A stretch of 64,000 nt of DNA, taken from assembly GCA_047635695.1 (NCBI GenBank), contig JBLILN010000004.1, positions 53,197 to 117,196 on the forward strand, in the 5' to 3' direction. The position numbers and the translations under genes are program-made. The notes under the pieces were generated by a model. The model had not been told where the DNA came from. It was given only the letters and a program-made list of their open reading frames with translations, and did not search any database. Positions 27,896-36,388 of the stretch are shown here, one piece after another (position 1 is the stretch's first letter; each line of letters opens with the position of its first letter). Source of the stretch: UBA2136 sp047635695. Lineage in GTDB: Bacteria > Pseudomonadota > Alphaproteobacteria > UBA2136.

Positions 27896-29029
27896 TTAGC
27901 CGTCTAATTTTAGTGTTTGGCACTTCATTTTTTTACCAAGCATGGCTTCAATATCTTTATATGAATCCATGTCATTTGCAGCAACGAATGAAATAGCGGT
28001 TCCTGTTTCTCCTGCACGGCCCGTGCGACCAATACGGTGGATGTAATCTTCTGACATACGTGGTAGGTCAAAGTTTATAACGTGGGTTAAAGCTTTTACG
28101 TCAATACCACGGGCCGCAACGTCAGTTGCAACAAGCACTGGAAGGCTACCGCTGTGCATTTTATCAATCACTTTTTTACGGGCATTTTGGCGCATGTCCC
28201 CATGTAATGCCTGTGCTTTTATGCCCATTTTAGTAAGTTTTTTAGCTACTTTTTCTGTCGCATATTTTGAAGCCATGAAGACGATGCTCTGCTGTACATC
28301 TTCGCCGTTTAGAATGTGTTGTAACATTTCCTGCTTGTGTACTTTGTCTTTCGCACGGTACATAATTTGTGTGATGTTATCGTGGTTATCAGTCTTTTGT
28401 GCAAGGTCAGCACGTAGTGGATTGTTGAGCATTTTCTTGGCAACTTTTTCAACGCCTTTGTCAAAGGTAGCGGAAAATAATAGAACCTGTACGTCTGTGA
28501 CAATTTCTGCAAAGACACTTTGAATAGGTTTCAGGAAGCCCATGTCAAGCATACGGTCAGCTTCATCTAAAATAATGGTTTCAATGCGGCTAAAGTCAAT
28601 TTTACCTGAGTTTAGGTGGTCAATTAAACGGCCTGGTGTTGCAACAACAAAGTCTAGGCTGCCTTTGAGTGCTTTTTCTTGTGGCCCGTAAGGTACGCCA
28701 CCCATTATCATTGTTGAAACAACTTTTGTATTGCGGCTAAACATGTTTAAGTTTTTATAAACCTGTGCGGCCAGCTCTCTTGTGGGTGTTAATATAAGAA
28801 CACGTGGGCCACGCCCGTAACCAATTGGTTCGGTTGTTAAAATTTTATGCAGTGTCGGTAATACAAAAGCACCTGTTTTACCTGTACCTGTTTGCGCACA
28901 AGCCATAACGTCTTTATTTTTCATAATAGCGGCGATAGTTGCTTCTTGTACGGGTGTTGGTGTTGTGAATTGAGCCGTCTTAAGAGCTGTTAATATTTCA
29001 GGTGCGAGACCAAATTTTTCGAATGTCAT
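27896..29029 (-). CDS. rhlE: DEAD-box RNA helicase (RhlE type)
   Basis: ATP-dependent RNA helicase, 377 aa, the two RecA domains with almost no C-terminal tail. Motifs in order: Q motif PTPVQEATI, I AQTGTGKT, Ia PTRELAAQV, Ib TPGRL, II DEAD, III SAT, V VATDVAARGIDV and VI HRIGRTGRAG. Such proteins help ribosome assembly and RNA decay, often more in the cold. The gene has a leader of over 200 nt shared with the divergent 29285 gene, which would suit cold-shock control, though I see no diagnostic element. The exact paralogue name (RhlE versus SrmB) is less certain than the family. Confidence 0.92.
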   Translation of the reverse strand: MTFEKFGLAPEILTALKTAQFTTPTPVQEATIAAIMKNKDVMACAQTGTGKTGAFVLPTLHKILTTEPIGYGRGPRVLILTPTRELAAQVYKNLNMFSRNTKVVSTMIMGGVPYGPQEKALKGSLDFVVATPGRLIDHLNSGKIDFSRIETIILDEADRMLDMGFLKPIQSVFAEIVTDVQVLLFSATFDKGVEKVAKKMLNNPLRADLAQKTDNHDNITQIMYRAKDKVHKQEMLQHILNGEDVQQSIVFMASKYATEKVAKKLTKMGIKAQALHGDMRQNARKKVIDKMHSGSLPVLVATDVAARGIDVKALTHVINFDLPRMSEDYIHRIGRTGRAGETGTAISFVAANDMDSYKDIEAMLGKKMKCQTLKLDG

Positions 29030-29284
29030 ACTTCATTTCCTTTTGTTGTACTTAGGTGGACAGCTCCTGTTGATTACTATAACCAATTGCTGTCTGTTGG
29101 GAGCGTCCTACCCTTTTAAAACGAAGTAAGATGCAAGAGAGGGTATAGTGTTTGATGGGATGATTTACAAGGTTTAATGTTGATTTTTATCAAAAATATT
29201 GCTTTTTTTTGAAGGGGTTGTTATAAAAAACAATGATGTAAATCATATCTACCATTCCTTTTTCTACTTTTGGAGGTCATTTTT

Positions 29285-30028
29285 ATGACGAATCTAATAA
29301 AAAAGCCTAAAGTTTATTGGGCGCACCCCATTACAATGTACAGCCGTACACATAAACAAAAAATTGATGATCATAAAAGCGGTAAAAATACTTTAGACCG
29401 TGAAATGTTGGCACTTCATCATGCTCTCTATATAGAATGTATTGAGCGTGAAAATGAGGTTCATCAACATTTGAAAACTATGGGTTACGATGTTATAGAC
29501 CCAGGCTGTAAAGAAATTGATGAAAAATTTAAAGCATGGCAAGAAGAACCTTTAACTAAATATTTTAAAGATGATAACGGTGAATTGCCAGCTGATATTT
29601 TAGCTGAGCTTCATCAAAAAGCATTGAATGAAAGGAGTGAGCGCTTGGCCAAGCCAATGCCGTTTTTTACGAACCTTTCTAAAAACTGTGATGTTATTGC
29701 CTTTACTGATTTTAAAGACGAGCTTTATTCCGTTGATGCGCCATTGCAAAAAATGCGCATAGGTTCTGGCGTCTGGAAAGAGATTGATTCTGTTGTTAAT
29801 CGTTCAAATGTAGGTGAGGTTGTGTACCTGCGTTGTTATGAGGATGATATAGGCCCTGTTGTTTTTCATAGCGCGCCCTACCCGTGGCCAAAAAACCGAC
29901 AGCAGAACGATTATGTAACGGAGCAAGAAGGGCCTTTTTGCTGCCTTTCATATCCGGCAACAAAAGCCTTGCTTGTGTTAGAGGGCTATACATCTCAAAG
30001 TTCGAAGCATAAAAATAAACAGAAGTAA
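29285..30028 (+). CDS. Hypothetical protein, possibly nucleoside 2-deoxyribosyltransferase-like
   Basis: 247 aa from ATG 29285; GGAGGT lies 8 nt upstream, so the earlier in-frame TTG at 29270 is rejected. Not firmly recognised. It opens with KVYWAHPITMY, has YDVIDPGCKEID, then NCDVIAFTDF and GSGVWKEIDSVV. This order (strand plus active-site His/Tyr, D-P, C-D-V/F, G-x-G-x-E-I) is reminiscent of the nucleoside 2-deoxyribosyltransferase/TIR-like fold, in which the Glu is catalytic. That is inference from spacing, not a proven match. No membrane segment. Monocistronic, ending at the terminator 30051-30077. Confidence 0.55.
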   Translation: MTNLIKKPKVYWAHPITMYSRTHKQKIDDHKSGKNTLDREMLALHHALYIECIERENEVHQHLKTMGYDVIDPGCKEIDEKFKAWQEEPLTKYFKDDNGELPADILAELHQKALNERSERLAKPMPFFTNLSKNCDVIAFTDFKDELYSVDAPLQKMRIGSGVWKEIDSVVNRSNVGEVVYLRCYEDDIGPVVFHSAPYPWPKNRQQNDYVTEQEGPFCCLSYPATKALLVLEGYTSQSSKHKNKQK

Positions 30029-30050
30029 TTTTGCTTCATAGCGTATAAAC

Positions 30051-30077
30051 AAAAGCCCACCTTCTGGTGGGCTTTTT
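30051..30077 (+). terminator. Rho-independent terminator
   Basis: The stem AAAGCCCACC/GGTGGGCTTT with a TTCT loop is followed by T residues, 22 nt after the 29285 gene. Confidence 0.9.
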
Positions 30078-30130
30078 CTTGCATTATAGTGTGGTATATC
30101 TTACTTTACTATTATACAAAAAGGGGCTAC

Positions 30131-30772
30131 ATGAACGATCTGAATAAATTTTTAAGCTGGTATTTAAGCGAACGCACAAGGCTGACGCGCGGTATTTTTA
30201 ATATCATATTTTTTGTGGCGTTTATTCCGGTGCTGTTTATTAAAATGAATACAGGCGTTGAGATGGTCACCCAACAAGCTGATAAATACAAACCATTGAT
30301 GGATATAGCTGAGCAGGCTTTAGAAGGTGTTAATGGATATGATGTTTATGATGTTAAAGGTGCTATGGATAAAAGCCAAAAAACCCGAGATGTCACAAGG
30401 CAGCTTATGCGTGACTTTGGTGTGGGCGCACCTCAAAAAAGCACATCTGAGAAAGGTGTTGGTATAGCTGATATTTTAAATTTAGTTATTTTTATCGCAT
30501 TAATACCTGTTGTGCATATGCGTCTGCGTGACCTTGGTAAATGGGGCAACGAAATGTGGCTTTACACAGCTCTTGTTTATAGTGGTATTGCGGCAGATAG
30601 TTTGAAGTCAGTTTTAGGTATTTCACTGCCTTTTGTTTTAACGGCTGTCTTGGGTATTTTAACATTTATTCTTTTAAGTTGGCTTTGTATGGCAAAAACT
30701 AAAAAAACTGAAAGTACTGTGAATCAGGACGATACATACATGCCGGGTGATAACCCTAATGACCCCTATTAA
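30131..30772 (+). CDS. DUF805-like inner-membrane protein
   Basis: 213 aa from ATG 30131 (AAGGGG 6-7 nt upstream; the frame is open from 30089 but the first 14 codons lack a binding site). Three to four membrane helices: about 18-38, 120-140, 155-175 and 178-195. A long soluble insert (about 40-115) follows the first helix. The segment HMRLRDLGKWG matches the conserved R-L-x-D-x-G-x-x-G turn of DUF805 proteins. Function of DUF805 is unknown. It is followed 16 nt later by a second, smaller protein with a similar turn. Confidence 0.6.
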   Translation: MNDLNKFLSWYLSERTRLTRGIFNIIFFVAFIPVLFIKMNTGVEMVTQQADKYKPLMDIAEQALEGVNGYDVYDVKGAMDKSQKTRDVTRQLMRDFGVGAPQKSTSEKGVGIADILNLVIFIALIPVVHMRLRDLGKWGNEMWLYTALVYSGIAADSLKSVLGISLPFVLTAVLGILTFILLSWLCMAKTKKTESTVNQDDTYMPGDNPNDPY

Positions 30773-30787
30773 GGAACTTTGTGAATA

Positions 30788-31213
30788 ATGGAAAAATTTA
30801 TATACCACAGTAAAAATTACTTTAATTTAAAAGTAGACGTGTCGCCGATGTACTTTGCGTTTTTGTATCTTTTTGTGACAGTGGTCAGCACATTTATGCT
30901 TGTCGGCGTTGTAGATCAAACTCAGCTGGAAGCGATTGTGACGGGTGACGTGTTACGTCTTGACCTTTTTCCACGTATTGGCTTCGCCTTTTATGAATTT
31001 TTGCTGTTGCCGCTATATTTAAAACGTATGCAGGACATGGGCTGGAATATTGTGGGACGTGATATGGCTATTTTAGCGCTATTTATACCCGTGGTTCTAG
31101 CAACAGTTCTTTCAGATGGGGGGTATGAAATCAGTGCGCCGCTTATTGGTCTCTTACGTTTAATGGCTCTTATGCTGACCTTCTTTTTGTTTGTTATACC
31201 GACAAAAAAATAA
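30788..31213 (+). CDS. Second DUF805-like inner-membrane protein
   Basis: 141 aa with four hydrophobic helices (about 20-40, 62-80, 90-108 and 115-138). The turn LKRMQDMGWNIVGRD resembles the DUF805 signature, as in the preceding gene; the two look like diverged relatives expressed together. The last codons (AAA AAA TAA) coincide with the T tract of the opposing gene's terminator. Function unknown. Confidence 0.6.
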   Translation: MEKFIYHSKNYFNLKVDVSPMYFAFLYLFVTVVSTFMLVGVVDQTQLEAIVTGDVLRLDLFPRIGFAFYEFLLLPLYLKRMQDMGWNIVGRDMAILALFIPVVLATVLSDGGYEISAPLIGLLRLMALMLTFFLFVIPTKK

Positions 31214-31232
31214 CCCTACAGAAACAGGGTTA
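31204..31232 (-). terminator. Terminator of the 31248-31544 gene, overlapping the opposing gene's end
   Basis: On the minus strand AACCCTG...TAGGGTT forms a hairpin followed by T7. The T tract is supplied by the AAAAAAA at the end of the plus-strand gene. Confidence 0.7.
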
Positions 31233-31247
31233 AATTCGATAAAGTAG

Positions 31248-31544
31248 TTACTTTTCCAGTATCATCAGTGGTGTGGCGAACATGGTGTCTTTATCATGCT
31301 GCTTAAAAAGAAAAGTATCTATTTCTGGCTTTTCTTCTATCCGTTCTTTGCAATGTTCTTCTGATAAGTCTTCTAATGGGCGTTGCTTCATTTGGAATTC
31401 TTTTCGACGAATGGTTATAGCCTTCCAACCAGGTAGGCAAACAAGTTTAATACCGTAAAATTCTTCGTAACCACGGCGCTGTTCGATGTCCATGTATATT
31501 GGGAGTTTTTCTTTGAGTTGCTCTATACTTAAATTTTTAGCCAT
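31248..31544 (-). CDS. Small hypothetical protein, 98 aa
   Basis: Start set at ATG 31544 because AAGGAG lies 7 nt upstream; the longer frame to 31604 adds 20 unlikely residues. A soluble, charged protein (MAKNLSIEQLKEKLPIYMDI...) with no membrane segment and no motif I know. The sequence GIKLVCLPGWKAITIRRKEF could be a small beta-domain. It is divergent from cmk. Confidence 0.6.
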   Translation of the reverse strand: MAKNLSIEQLKEKLPIYMDIEQRRGYEEFYGIKLVCLPGWKAITIRRKEFQMKQRPLEDLSEEHCKERIEEKPEIDTFLFKQHDKDTMFATPLMILEK

Positions 31545-31764
31545 TACTCGGCTCCTTAAAGGCTGTTGCCTTTTTAAACGGTAGGTGCATAAAGCACGAT
31601 TCATTACCTTAAATTTACAGGTGGTTGATTTAAATGTAATGACGTTCTTTGTTATTACAAGCTTTTGCTTGAAAAAAAGACATGTGTGATGTCATGAAGG
31701 GTAGGGCTATAGTTTTATTTTTATGGTTTGTAGCTCTTCTATTAGTTGAATTATAGTAGGACTT

Positions 31765-32502
31765 ATGGCAGTATTAGCCCTCATGAAGCAAGCCACAGAA
31801 AAAAACCCATTAATTGGTAAAATTATCGCCATTGACGGCCCCGCAGGGGCTGGTAAAGGCACACTCGCCACAAATCTTGCGCGTGTTTACCGTATGAAAT
31901 ATCTCGACACAGGGACACTTTATCGTGTTGTCGCCTATAAAACGATTCAAATGGGTGGAAACCCTGCGGTGGAAGAAGATGCATTAAAAGGCTGCGACCT
32001 AAGTGACTTTGACTTTAGGCATACAGGCAAAAATATTTTTTGCGCTTTTTTGGGTGATAAAGATGTTATGAATGATATTCGTCAAATTATTATTGGCCAA
32101 GGGGCTTCCAAAGTTGCATTTTTTCCTTCGGTGCGTGCGTCACTTAAACAATTTCAAGTTGATTTCGCAACCAAGTGGGCGGCTGAGTATGGCGTTATTC
32201 TTGACGGTCGTGACATTGGTACGGTTATTTGTCCAGGCGCTGACTATAAGTTTTTCCTTGATGCAAATGCAGATGTACGTGCAAAAAGGCGTATAGAAGA
32301 ATTAGAGGGTCGAGGCATAAAAGCATGTTATCAAGAAACCCTTTCAGAAATTGTGGAGCGTGATGCACGAGATAGGGGGCGTGAAGAGGCGCCTTTAAAA
32401 GTTGCAAATGACGGTTATCTTGTTGACAGTAGTCACAAAGATGCGGTACAAGTCCTTGAAGAAGTGATGGGTATAGTATCCATCCCTGCTGCAAAAGTAT
32501 AA
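31765..32502 (+). CDS. cmk: Cytidylate kinase
   Basis: Phosphorylates CMP and dCMP. 245 aa, slightly longer than usual because of about 17 extra N-terminal residues. P-loop GPAGAGKGT (residues 25-33), then YLDTGTLYRVVA, the CMP-binding region with DGRDIGTV, and the LID DARDRGREEAPLKVA. It heads the cmk-rpsA-sppA-ihfB neighbourhood that is widely conserved in proteobacteria. TAGGA precedes the ATG at 31765; Met7 is an alternative start. Confidence 0.95.
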   Translation: MAVLALMKQATEKNPLIGKIIAIDGPAGAGKGTLATNLARVYRMKYLDTGTLYRVVAYKTIQMGGNPAVEEDALKGCDLSDFDFRHTGKNIFCAFLGDKDVMNDIRQIIIGQGASKVAFFPSVRASLKQFQVDFATKWAAEYGVILDGRDIGTVICPGADYKFFLDANADVRAKRRIEELEGRGIKACYQETLSEIVERDARDRGREEAPLKVANDGYLVDSSHKDAVQVLEEVMGIVSIPAAKV

Positions 32503-32511
32503 AAGTAGCCA

Positions 32512-32535
32512 CATATGCGAAACCCGGTGCATATG
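32512..32535 (+). promoter_or_regulatory. Inverted repeat in the rpsA leader
   Basis: CATATGC (32512-32518) and GCATATG (32529-32535) form a 7-bp hairpin with a 10-base loop, about 75 nt before the rpsA start and just after cmk. No T run follows, so it is not a terminator. It could be part of an S1 autoregulatory leader or a protein-binding site. Confidence 0.35.
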
Positions 32536-32610
32536 ATATATTCTACATATAAGGCGTTGATATTTATACATAAGCTTTAGATAAATATCCGGAATTGAAA
32601 GTATATATAA

Positions 32611-34335
32611 ATGTTCAAAGAACAAAATCCTGCCGATCACGGCATCTCTCCTGAAATGATCGAAACAGCTATGTCTGAATCTTTCGAGTCTCTTCTTGAC
32701 GCAAGTTTTACAGAAAAAGAAGGCCTTGAAGGTAGCGTATTTAAAGGTATCGTAACTGCAATTGACGGCGACCAAGCTGTTATTGACATCGGTATGAAGA
32801 GTGAAGGTCGTATTGACCTACGTGAGTTCGGTTCTGCTGATCAAATCGCAGAAATTAAAATTGGCGACACTGTTGACGTTTACGTTGACAACATTGATAA
32901 CTACCGTGGACAAACTCTACTTTCTCGTGAAAAAGCACGTCGTGAAGAAGTACTAGACGTACTTGAAAAAGCGCACGCTGACGGCGAGAAAATTAAAGGT
33001 ATTATCTTTGGTCGTGTTAAAGGTGGTTTCACTGTTGACCTTCAAGGTGTGCTTGCATTCCTTCCTGGTTCACAAGTTGATATGCGCCCAATTAAAGACA
33101 TCACGCCTTTAATGAACATCGAACAAGAGCTTATGATTATCAAAATGGATCGTAAACGTGGAAACCTTATTGTTTCTCGTCGCGCAATCATGGATGAATC
33201 TCGCTCTGAAGAACGTGAAGACCTTCTTAAAGAAATTCACGAAGGTAAAGTACTTGACGGTGTTGTTAAAAACATCACTGATTACGGTGCATTTATCGAC
33301 CTTGGTGGCCTTGACGGACTATTGCACATCACTGATATTGCATGGCACCGCATCAACCACCCATCAGAAGTTATTACGCTTGGCGAAACAGTTAAAGTAC
33401 AAGTTATTCGTTTCAACGAAGAAACTGGTCGCGTTTCACTCGGTCTAAAACAGCTTCATGATGATCCTTGGAAAGAAGTAGCTGCTAAGTTCCCTATCGG
33501 AACTAAAGTTAAAGGTACTGTTACAAATATCACTGAATACGGTGCATTTGTAGAACTTGATCCAGGTGTTGAAGGTCTTATCCACGTTTCTGAAATGTCT
33601 TGGACACGTAAGAACATCCACCCAGGTAAAATTGTTTCAACTTCACAAGAAGTAGAAGTAATGGTACTTGAAATCGATGCTAACAAACGTCGTATCTCAC
33701 TTGGCTACAAGCAGTGTAAAGAAAACCCTTGGGAAGCTTACGCATCTACAGCTAAAGTTGATACTGTTGTTGAAGGCGCTGTGCGCTCTATCACTGACTT
33801 CGGTATCTTCATCGGTCTAACTGAAGAAATCGACGGTTTGATCCATATGAGTGATATTTCATGGGAAAAAGACGGTGTTGAAGCACTTGCAGACTACAAA
33901 AAAGGTGACATGATTAAAGCGAAGATCCTTGCTGTAGACCCTGAAAAAGAGCGTATTTCTCTAGGTATTAAACAACTAGAAAAAGACCCTTATGAAGGTG
34001 TTGACAACTTCAACAAAGGCGATAAGCTCGCTGTTAAAGTAACTGAAATCAACGAAGACGGTCTAACTGTTGAACTTGAAGAAGGCTTTACAGGTACGAT
34101 TCGCGCCGTTGACTTAGGTCGTGAAAAAGCCGCTCAAAACGTTCACGCGTTTAAAGTTGGTGAAACACTAACTGCACTTGTGACACGCGTTAACAAACGT
34201 ACTCACACGGCATCTCTATCTGTTAAAGCTCTTGAGTTTGCAGAAGAGAAAGAAGCTGTTGCACAGTATGGTGCTGGTGACAGTGGTGCTGCCACTCTTG
34301 GGGATGCTTTTGCAGCCTTAAAGAAAACTAAGTAA
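32611..34335 (+). CDS. rpsA: 30S ribosomal protein S1
   Basis: RNA-binding ribosomal protein needed to load most mRNAs. 574 aa with six S1 (OB-fold) repeats: two divergent N-terminal ones (about 38-105 and 122-185) and four RNA-binding ones starting near KVLDGVVKNITDYGAF, KVKGTVTNITEYGAF, VVEGAVRSITDFGIF and KLAVKVTEI. The first 35 residues are the ribosome-docking segment. Codon choice is that of a highly expressed gene. sppA follows 11 nt downstream. Confidence 0.98.
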   Translation: MFKEQNPADHGISPEMIETAMSESFESLLDASFTEKEGLEGSVFKGIVTAIDGDQAVIDIGMKSEGRIDLREFGSADQIAEIKIGDTVDVYVDNIDNYRGQTLLSREKARREEVLDVLEKAHADGEKIKGIIFGRVKGGFTVDLQGVLAFLPGSQVDMRPIKDITPLMNIEQELMIIKMDRKRGNLIVSRRAIMDESRSEEREDLLKEIHEGKVLDGVVKNITDYGAFIDLGGLDGLLHITDIAWHRINHPSEVITLGETVKVQVIRFNEETGRVSLGLKQLHDDPWKEVAAKFPIGTKVKGTVTNITEYGAFVELDPGVEGLIHVSEMSWTRKNIHPGKIVSTSQEVEVMVLEIDANKRRISLGYKQCKENPWEAYASTAKVDTVVEGAVRSITDFGIFIGLTEEIDGLIHMSDISWEKDGVEALADYKKGDMIKAKILAVDPEKERISLGIKQLEKDPYEGVDNFNKGDKLAVKVTEINEDGLTVELEEGFTGTIRAVDLGREKAAQNVHAFKVGETLTALVTRVNKRTHTASLSVKALEFAEEKEAVAQYGAGDSGAATLGDAFAALKKTK

Positions 34336-34346
34336 GGGTCTGTTTT

Positions 34347-35246
34347 TTGACAAAAGAAACAAACACTTTTAGCCTTATAGTTATGGACCGCGCGCGCAGG
34401 CGCTGGCGGTTCATAGCTTTTTTGGCTATTATTTTCCTCTTTTTTACCGTGCCGAATTTTTCGCAAAAAGCTAATTTAACAGGTTATATTGCACGTGTTG
34501 ATATCACTGGATTTATTACAAGTGATAAAGAACAGTTGGCAACGCTAGAACAGCTTGAGACGAATGCTCAAGTAAAAGCGATTACAGTGTATATTGACTC
34601 TCCTGGTGGGACGATGGTCGGCGGTTTCGACATTTATAATTCTCTTAGACGTATAAACGAAGTTAAACCTGTTGTTTGCGTTATGGGAACAACAGCGGCT
34701 TCTGCGGGCTATATGGTTGCCCTCGGTTGCCCTTACATTATTGCAAGCCCTGCAAGTTTAACGGGTTCGATTGGTGTTTTTATGCCGCTTGTTGATGCAA
34801 CAGGCCTGGCAGATAAAATAGGTATTCAGTCAGCTTCCGTTGCGAGTGGTAGCCTAAAAATGGCAACATCTCCACTGGAAAAACAAACACCAGAGGCAAA
34901 GCGGTACCTTCAAAATATGGTCACTGATTTACAAAAAACGTTTATGCATTATGTGACAAAGCATCGTCAAATGAATGACGAACATATTAAAATTATTAGC
35001 GATGGTCGTGCCTTAACAGGACGCCGTGCTTTAGAGCTTGGGCTGATAGATGCCCTTGGTGATGTGACTACAGCTAAAAAATGGCTTGTAAAACATCATA
35101 GTATATCCCATGATACCCCTGTAAGAGACGTTACACTTATTCAAGAAAAATCATTTTTTGATAAAGCTTTATCTTCTCTTTCTTTTGTAGAAAGTTTTTC
35201 TGCAAGCGTGCAAAGCACAGGTATTATGGCAAGTATGAAACCTTAA
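34347..35246 (+). CDS. sppA: Signal peptide peptidase SppA (short form)
   Basis: Membrane-bound serine protease of family S49 that degrades cleaved signal peptides. 299 aa, the short single-domain form. One membrane helix (about 20-36), then the protease core with SPGGT, the nucleophile Ser119 in TAASAGYMVA and the likely general-base Lys171 in SGSLKMATSP. The start is TTG at 34347: AAGGG overlapping the rpsA stop is 8 nt upstream, whereas the ATG at codon 13 has no binding site. Conserved position after rpsA. Confidence 0.9.
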   Translation: MTKETNTFSLIVMDRARRRWRFIAFLAIIFLFFTVPNFSQKANLTGYIARVDITGFITSDKEQLATLEQLETNAQVKAITVYIDSPGGTMVGGFDIYNSLRRINEVKPVVCVMGTTAASAGYMVALGCPYIIASPASLTGSIGVFMPLVDATGLADKIGIQSASVASGSLKMATSPLEKQTPEAKRYLQNMVTDLQKTFMHYVTKHRQMNDEHIKIISDGRALTGRRALELGLIDALGDVTTAKKWLVKHHSISHDTPVRDVTLIQEKSFFDKALSSLSFVESFSASVQSTGIMASMKP

Positions 35247-35270
35247 ATAAATAGAACAGGTGAAAATTAA

Positions 35271-35549
35271 ATGACTAAATCAGAACTTATTGCAAAACTT
35301 ACTGCTCAAAACCCAAGCCTTTCAACACAAGATATTGAAAATGTTGTAAGCACAATTTTTAGTGAAATTACCAACGCACTTGTTGAAGGTAACCGTGTAG
35401 AACTTCGTGGTTTTGGTGCGTTTTCAGTACGTGAACGCAGCTCACGTATCGCACGTAACCCACGCACAGGCGAAAAAGTTGAGGTTGCTGCAAAGCGCGT
35501 ACCTTTCTTTAAAATGGGTAAAGACCTTAAAGAACGTATCAACAGCTAA
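35271..35549 (+). CDS. ihfB: Integration host factor beta subunit
   Basis: Small DNA-bending protein of the HU/IHF family, 92 aa. The family arm region VELRGFGAFSVRERSSRIARNPRTG is intact with the intercalating Pro in RNPRTG. Position after rpsA-sppA is the standard ihfB locus, which favours IHF-beta over HU. Likely in one transcript with lapA (9-nt gap). Confidence 0.93.
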   Translation: MTKSELIAKLTAQNPSLSTQDIENVVSTIFSEITNALVEGNRVELRGFGAFSVRERSSRIARNPRTGEKVEVAAKRVPFFKMGKDLKERINS

Positions 35550-35558
35550 GGTCCAAAA

Positions 35559-35780
35559 ATGACAATTTTATCCCACCTACTATTTCAAGTTTTTATATTT
35601 ATAGGGCTTGTAGTGGGTGGGTTTTTAGTTTTTCAAAATACAAGTCTTGTTACTTTAACGCTCGGTAAGATGATCTTTTTAGACACGCCTTTGTGGCTGG
35701 TCTTATTCTCAAGTTTTTTTATTGGAGCCTTTGTGGGCTATCTTTTACATTTTAATCGTATTTTTTCAAAGAAACTATGA
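35559..35780 (+). CDS. lapA: LapA (DUF1049) family membrane protein
   Basis: 73-aa inner-membrane protein with two helices (about 10-27 and 43-63) and the family motif FQNTSLVTLTL. In enterobacteria LapA acts with LapB in controlling lipopolysaccharide synthesis; here no lapB follows. Its TGA overlaps the next ATG by four bases (ATGA), so translation is probably coupled with the DUF1499 gene. Confidence 0.85.
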   Translation: MTILSHLLFQVFIFIGLVVGGFLVFQNTSLVTLTLGKMIFLDTPLWLVLFSSFFIGAFVGYLLHFNRIFSKKL

Positions 35781-36202
35781 AGAAGTTTATCATATTTTCT
35801 TGTTTATGTGTATTAACGGCTTGCTCTGGCGTGAAGCCACAAGATCTTACAGTAGACACGCCTTGCCCTCCTTCACCTAACTGCGTTTCAAGTTTAACGC
35901 AAGACATTGACAAAAAGGTAGAGCCCTTTATTTTGCGTCAGAATTTAAATAGCTGGTCAAAATTAACATCTTATTTACGGGATAACCCTAAAGCTTTAGT
36001 TGTCTTTTCTGATGACACTGTTCTTCAGCTTGAATTTAGAACGAAGTGGTTACACTTTGTAGATGATGTTGTTTTACGTAGAGATGGCAACTATGTCGAT
36101 ATTCGTTCAGCTTCCCGCGTAGGTTATTCCGACCTTGGTATGAATCGAAGACGTGTTGAGGCGTTACGTATAAACTTAAGAAGGCAACTCATTATTAAAT
36201 AA
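35777..36202 (+). CDS. DUF1499 family lipoprotein
   Basis: 141 aa. Lipobox LTAC puts the lipid-bearing Cys at residue 16. The DUF1499 signature is clear: CPPSPNCVSS near the N-terminus and DIRSASRVGYSDLGMNRRRVE near the C-terminus. Role unknown; envelope location follows from the lipobox. It overlaps lapA by four bases and is the last gene of the ihfB run. Confidence 0.85.
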   Translation: MKKFIIFSCLCVLTACSGVKPQDLTVDTPCPPSPNCVSSLTQDIDKKVEPFILRQNLNSWSKLTSYLRDNPKALVVFSDDTVLQLEFRTKWLHFVDDVVLRRDGNYVDIRSASRVGYSDLGMNRRRVEALRINLRRQLIIK

Positions 36203-36235
36203 TATTGCTATATCTCATTTAGTGAACATTTAAAA

Positions 36236-36323
36236 TGGCGGAGATGACAGGATTCGAACCTGCGCGACATTGCTGTCAACACGCTTTCCAAGCGTGCGCC
36301 TTAAACCACTCGGCCACATCTCC
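36236..36323 (-). tRNA. tRNA-Ser (GGA anticodon)
   Basis: Cloverleaf on the minus strand with acceptor GGAGATG/CATCTCC, D-arm GGCCGAGTGG, anticodon stem CGCTT-GGA-AAGCG, a long variable arm typical of class II tRNAs, T-loop GGTTCGAATCC, G discriminator and encoded CCA. It decodes UCC/UCU. It lies 65 nt after serC, with its own promoter. Confidence 0.97.
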
Positions 36324-36338
36324 ATTTGATGTGTTGAG

Positions 36339-36367
36339 ACTATAGCTAAAGGCTTTTAACTAGGCAA
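36339..36367 (-). promoter_or_regulatory. Predicted promoter of tRNA-Ser
   Basis: Minus strand -35 TTGCCT (36362-36367), 17-nt spacer, -10 TATAGT (36339-36344), 15 nt before the tRNA 5' end. Good match to a sigma70-type promoter. Confidence 0.6.
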
Positions 36368-36388
36368 GGGTTAATTTGTTTTAGCAAT

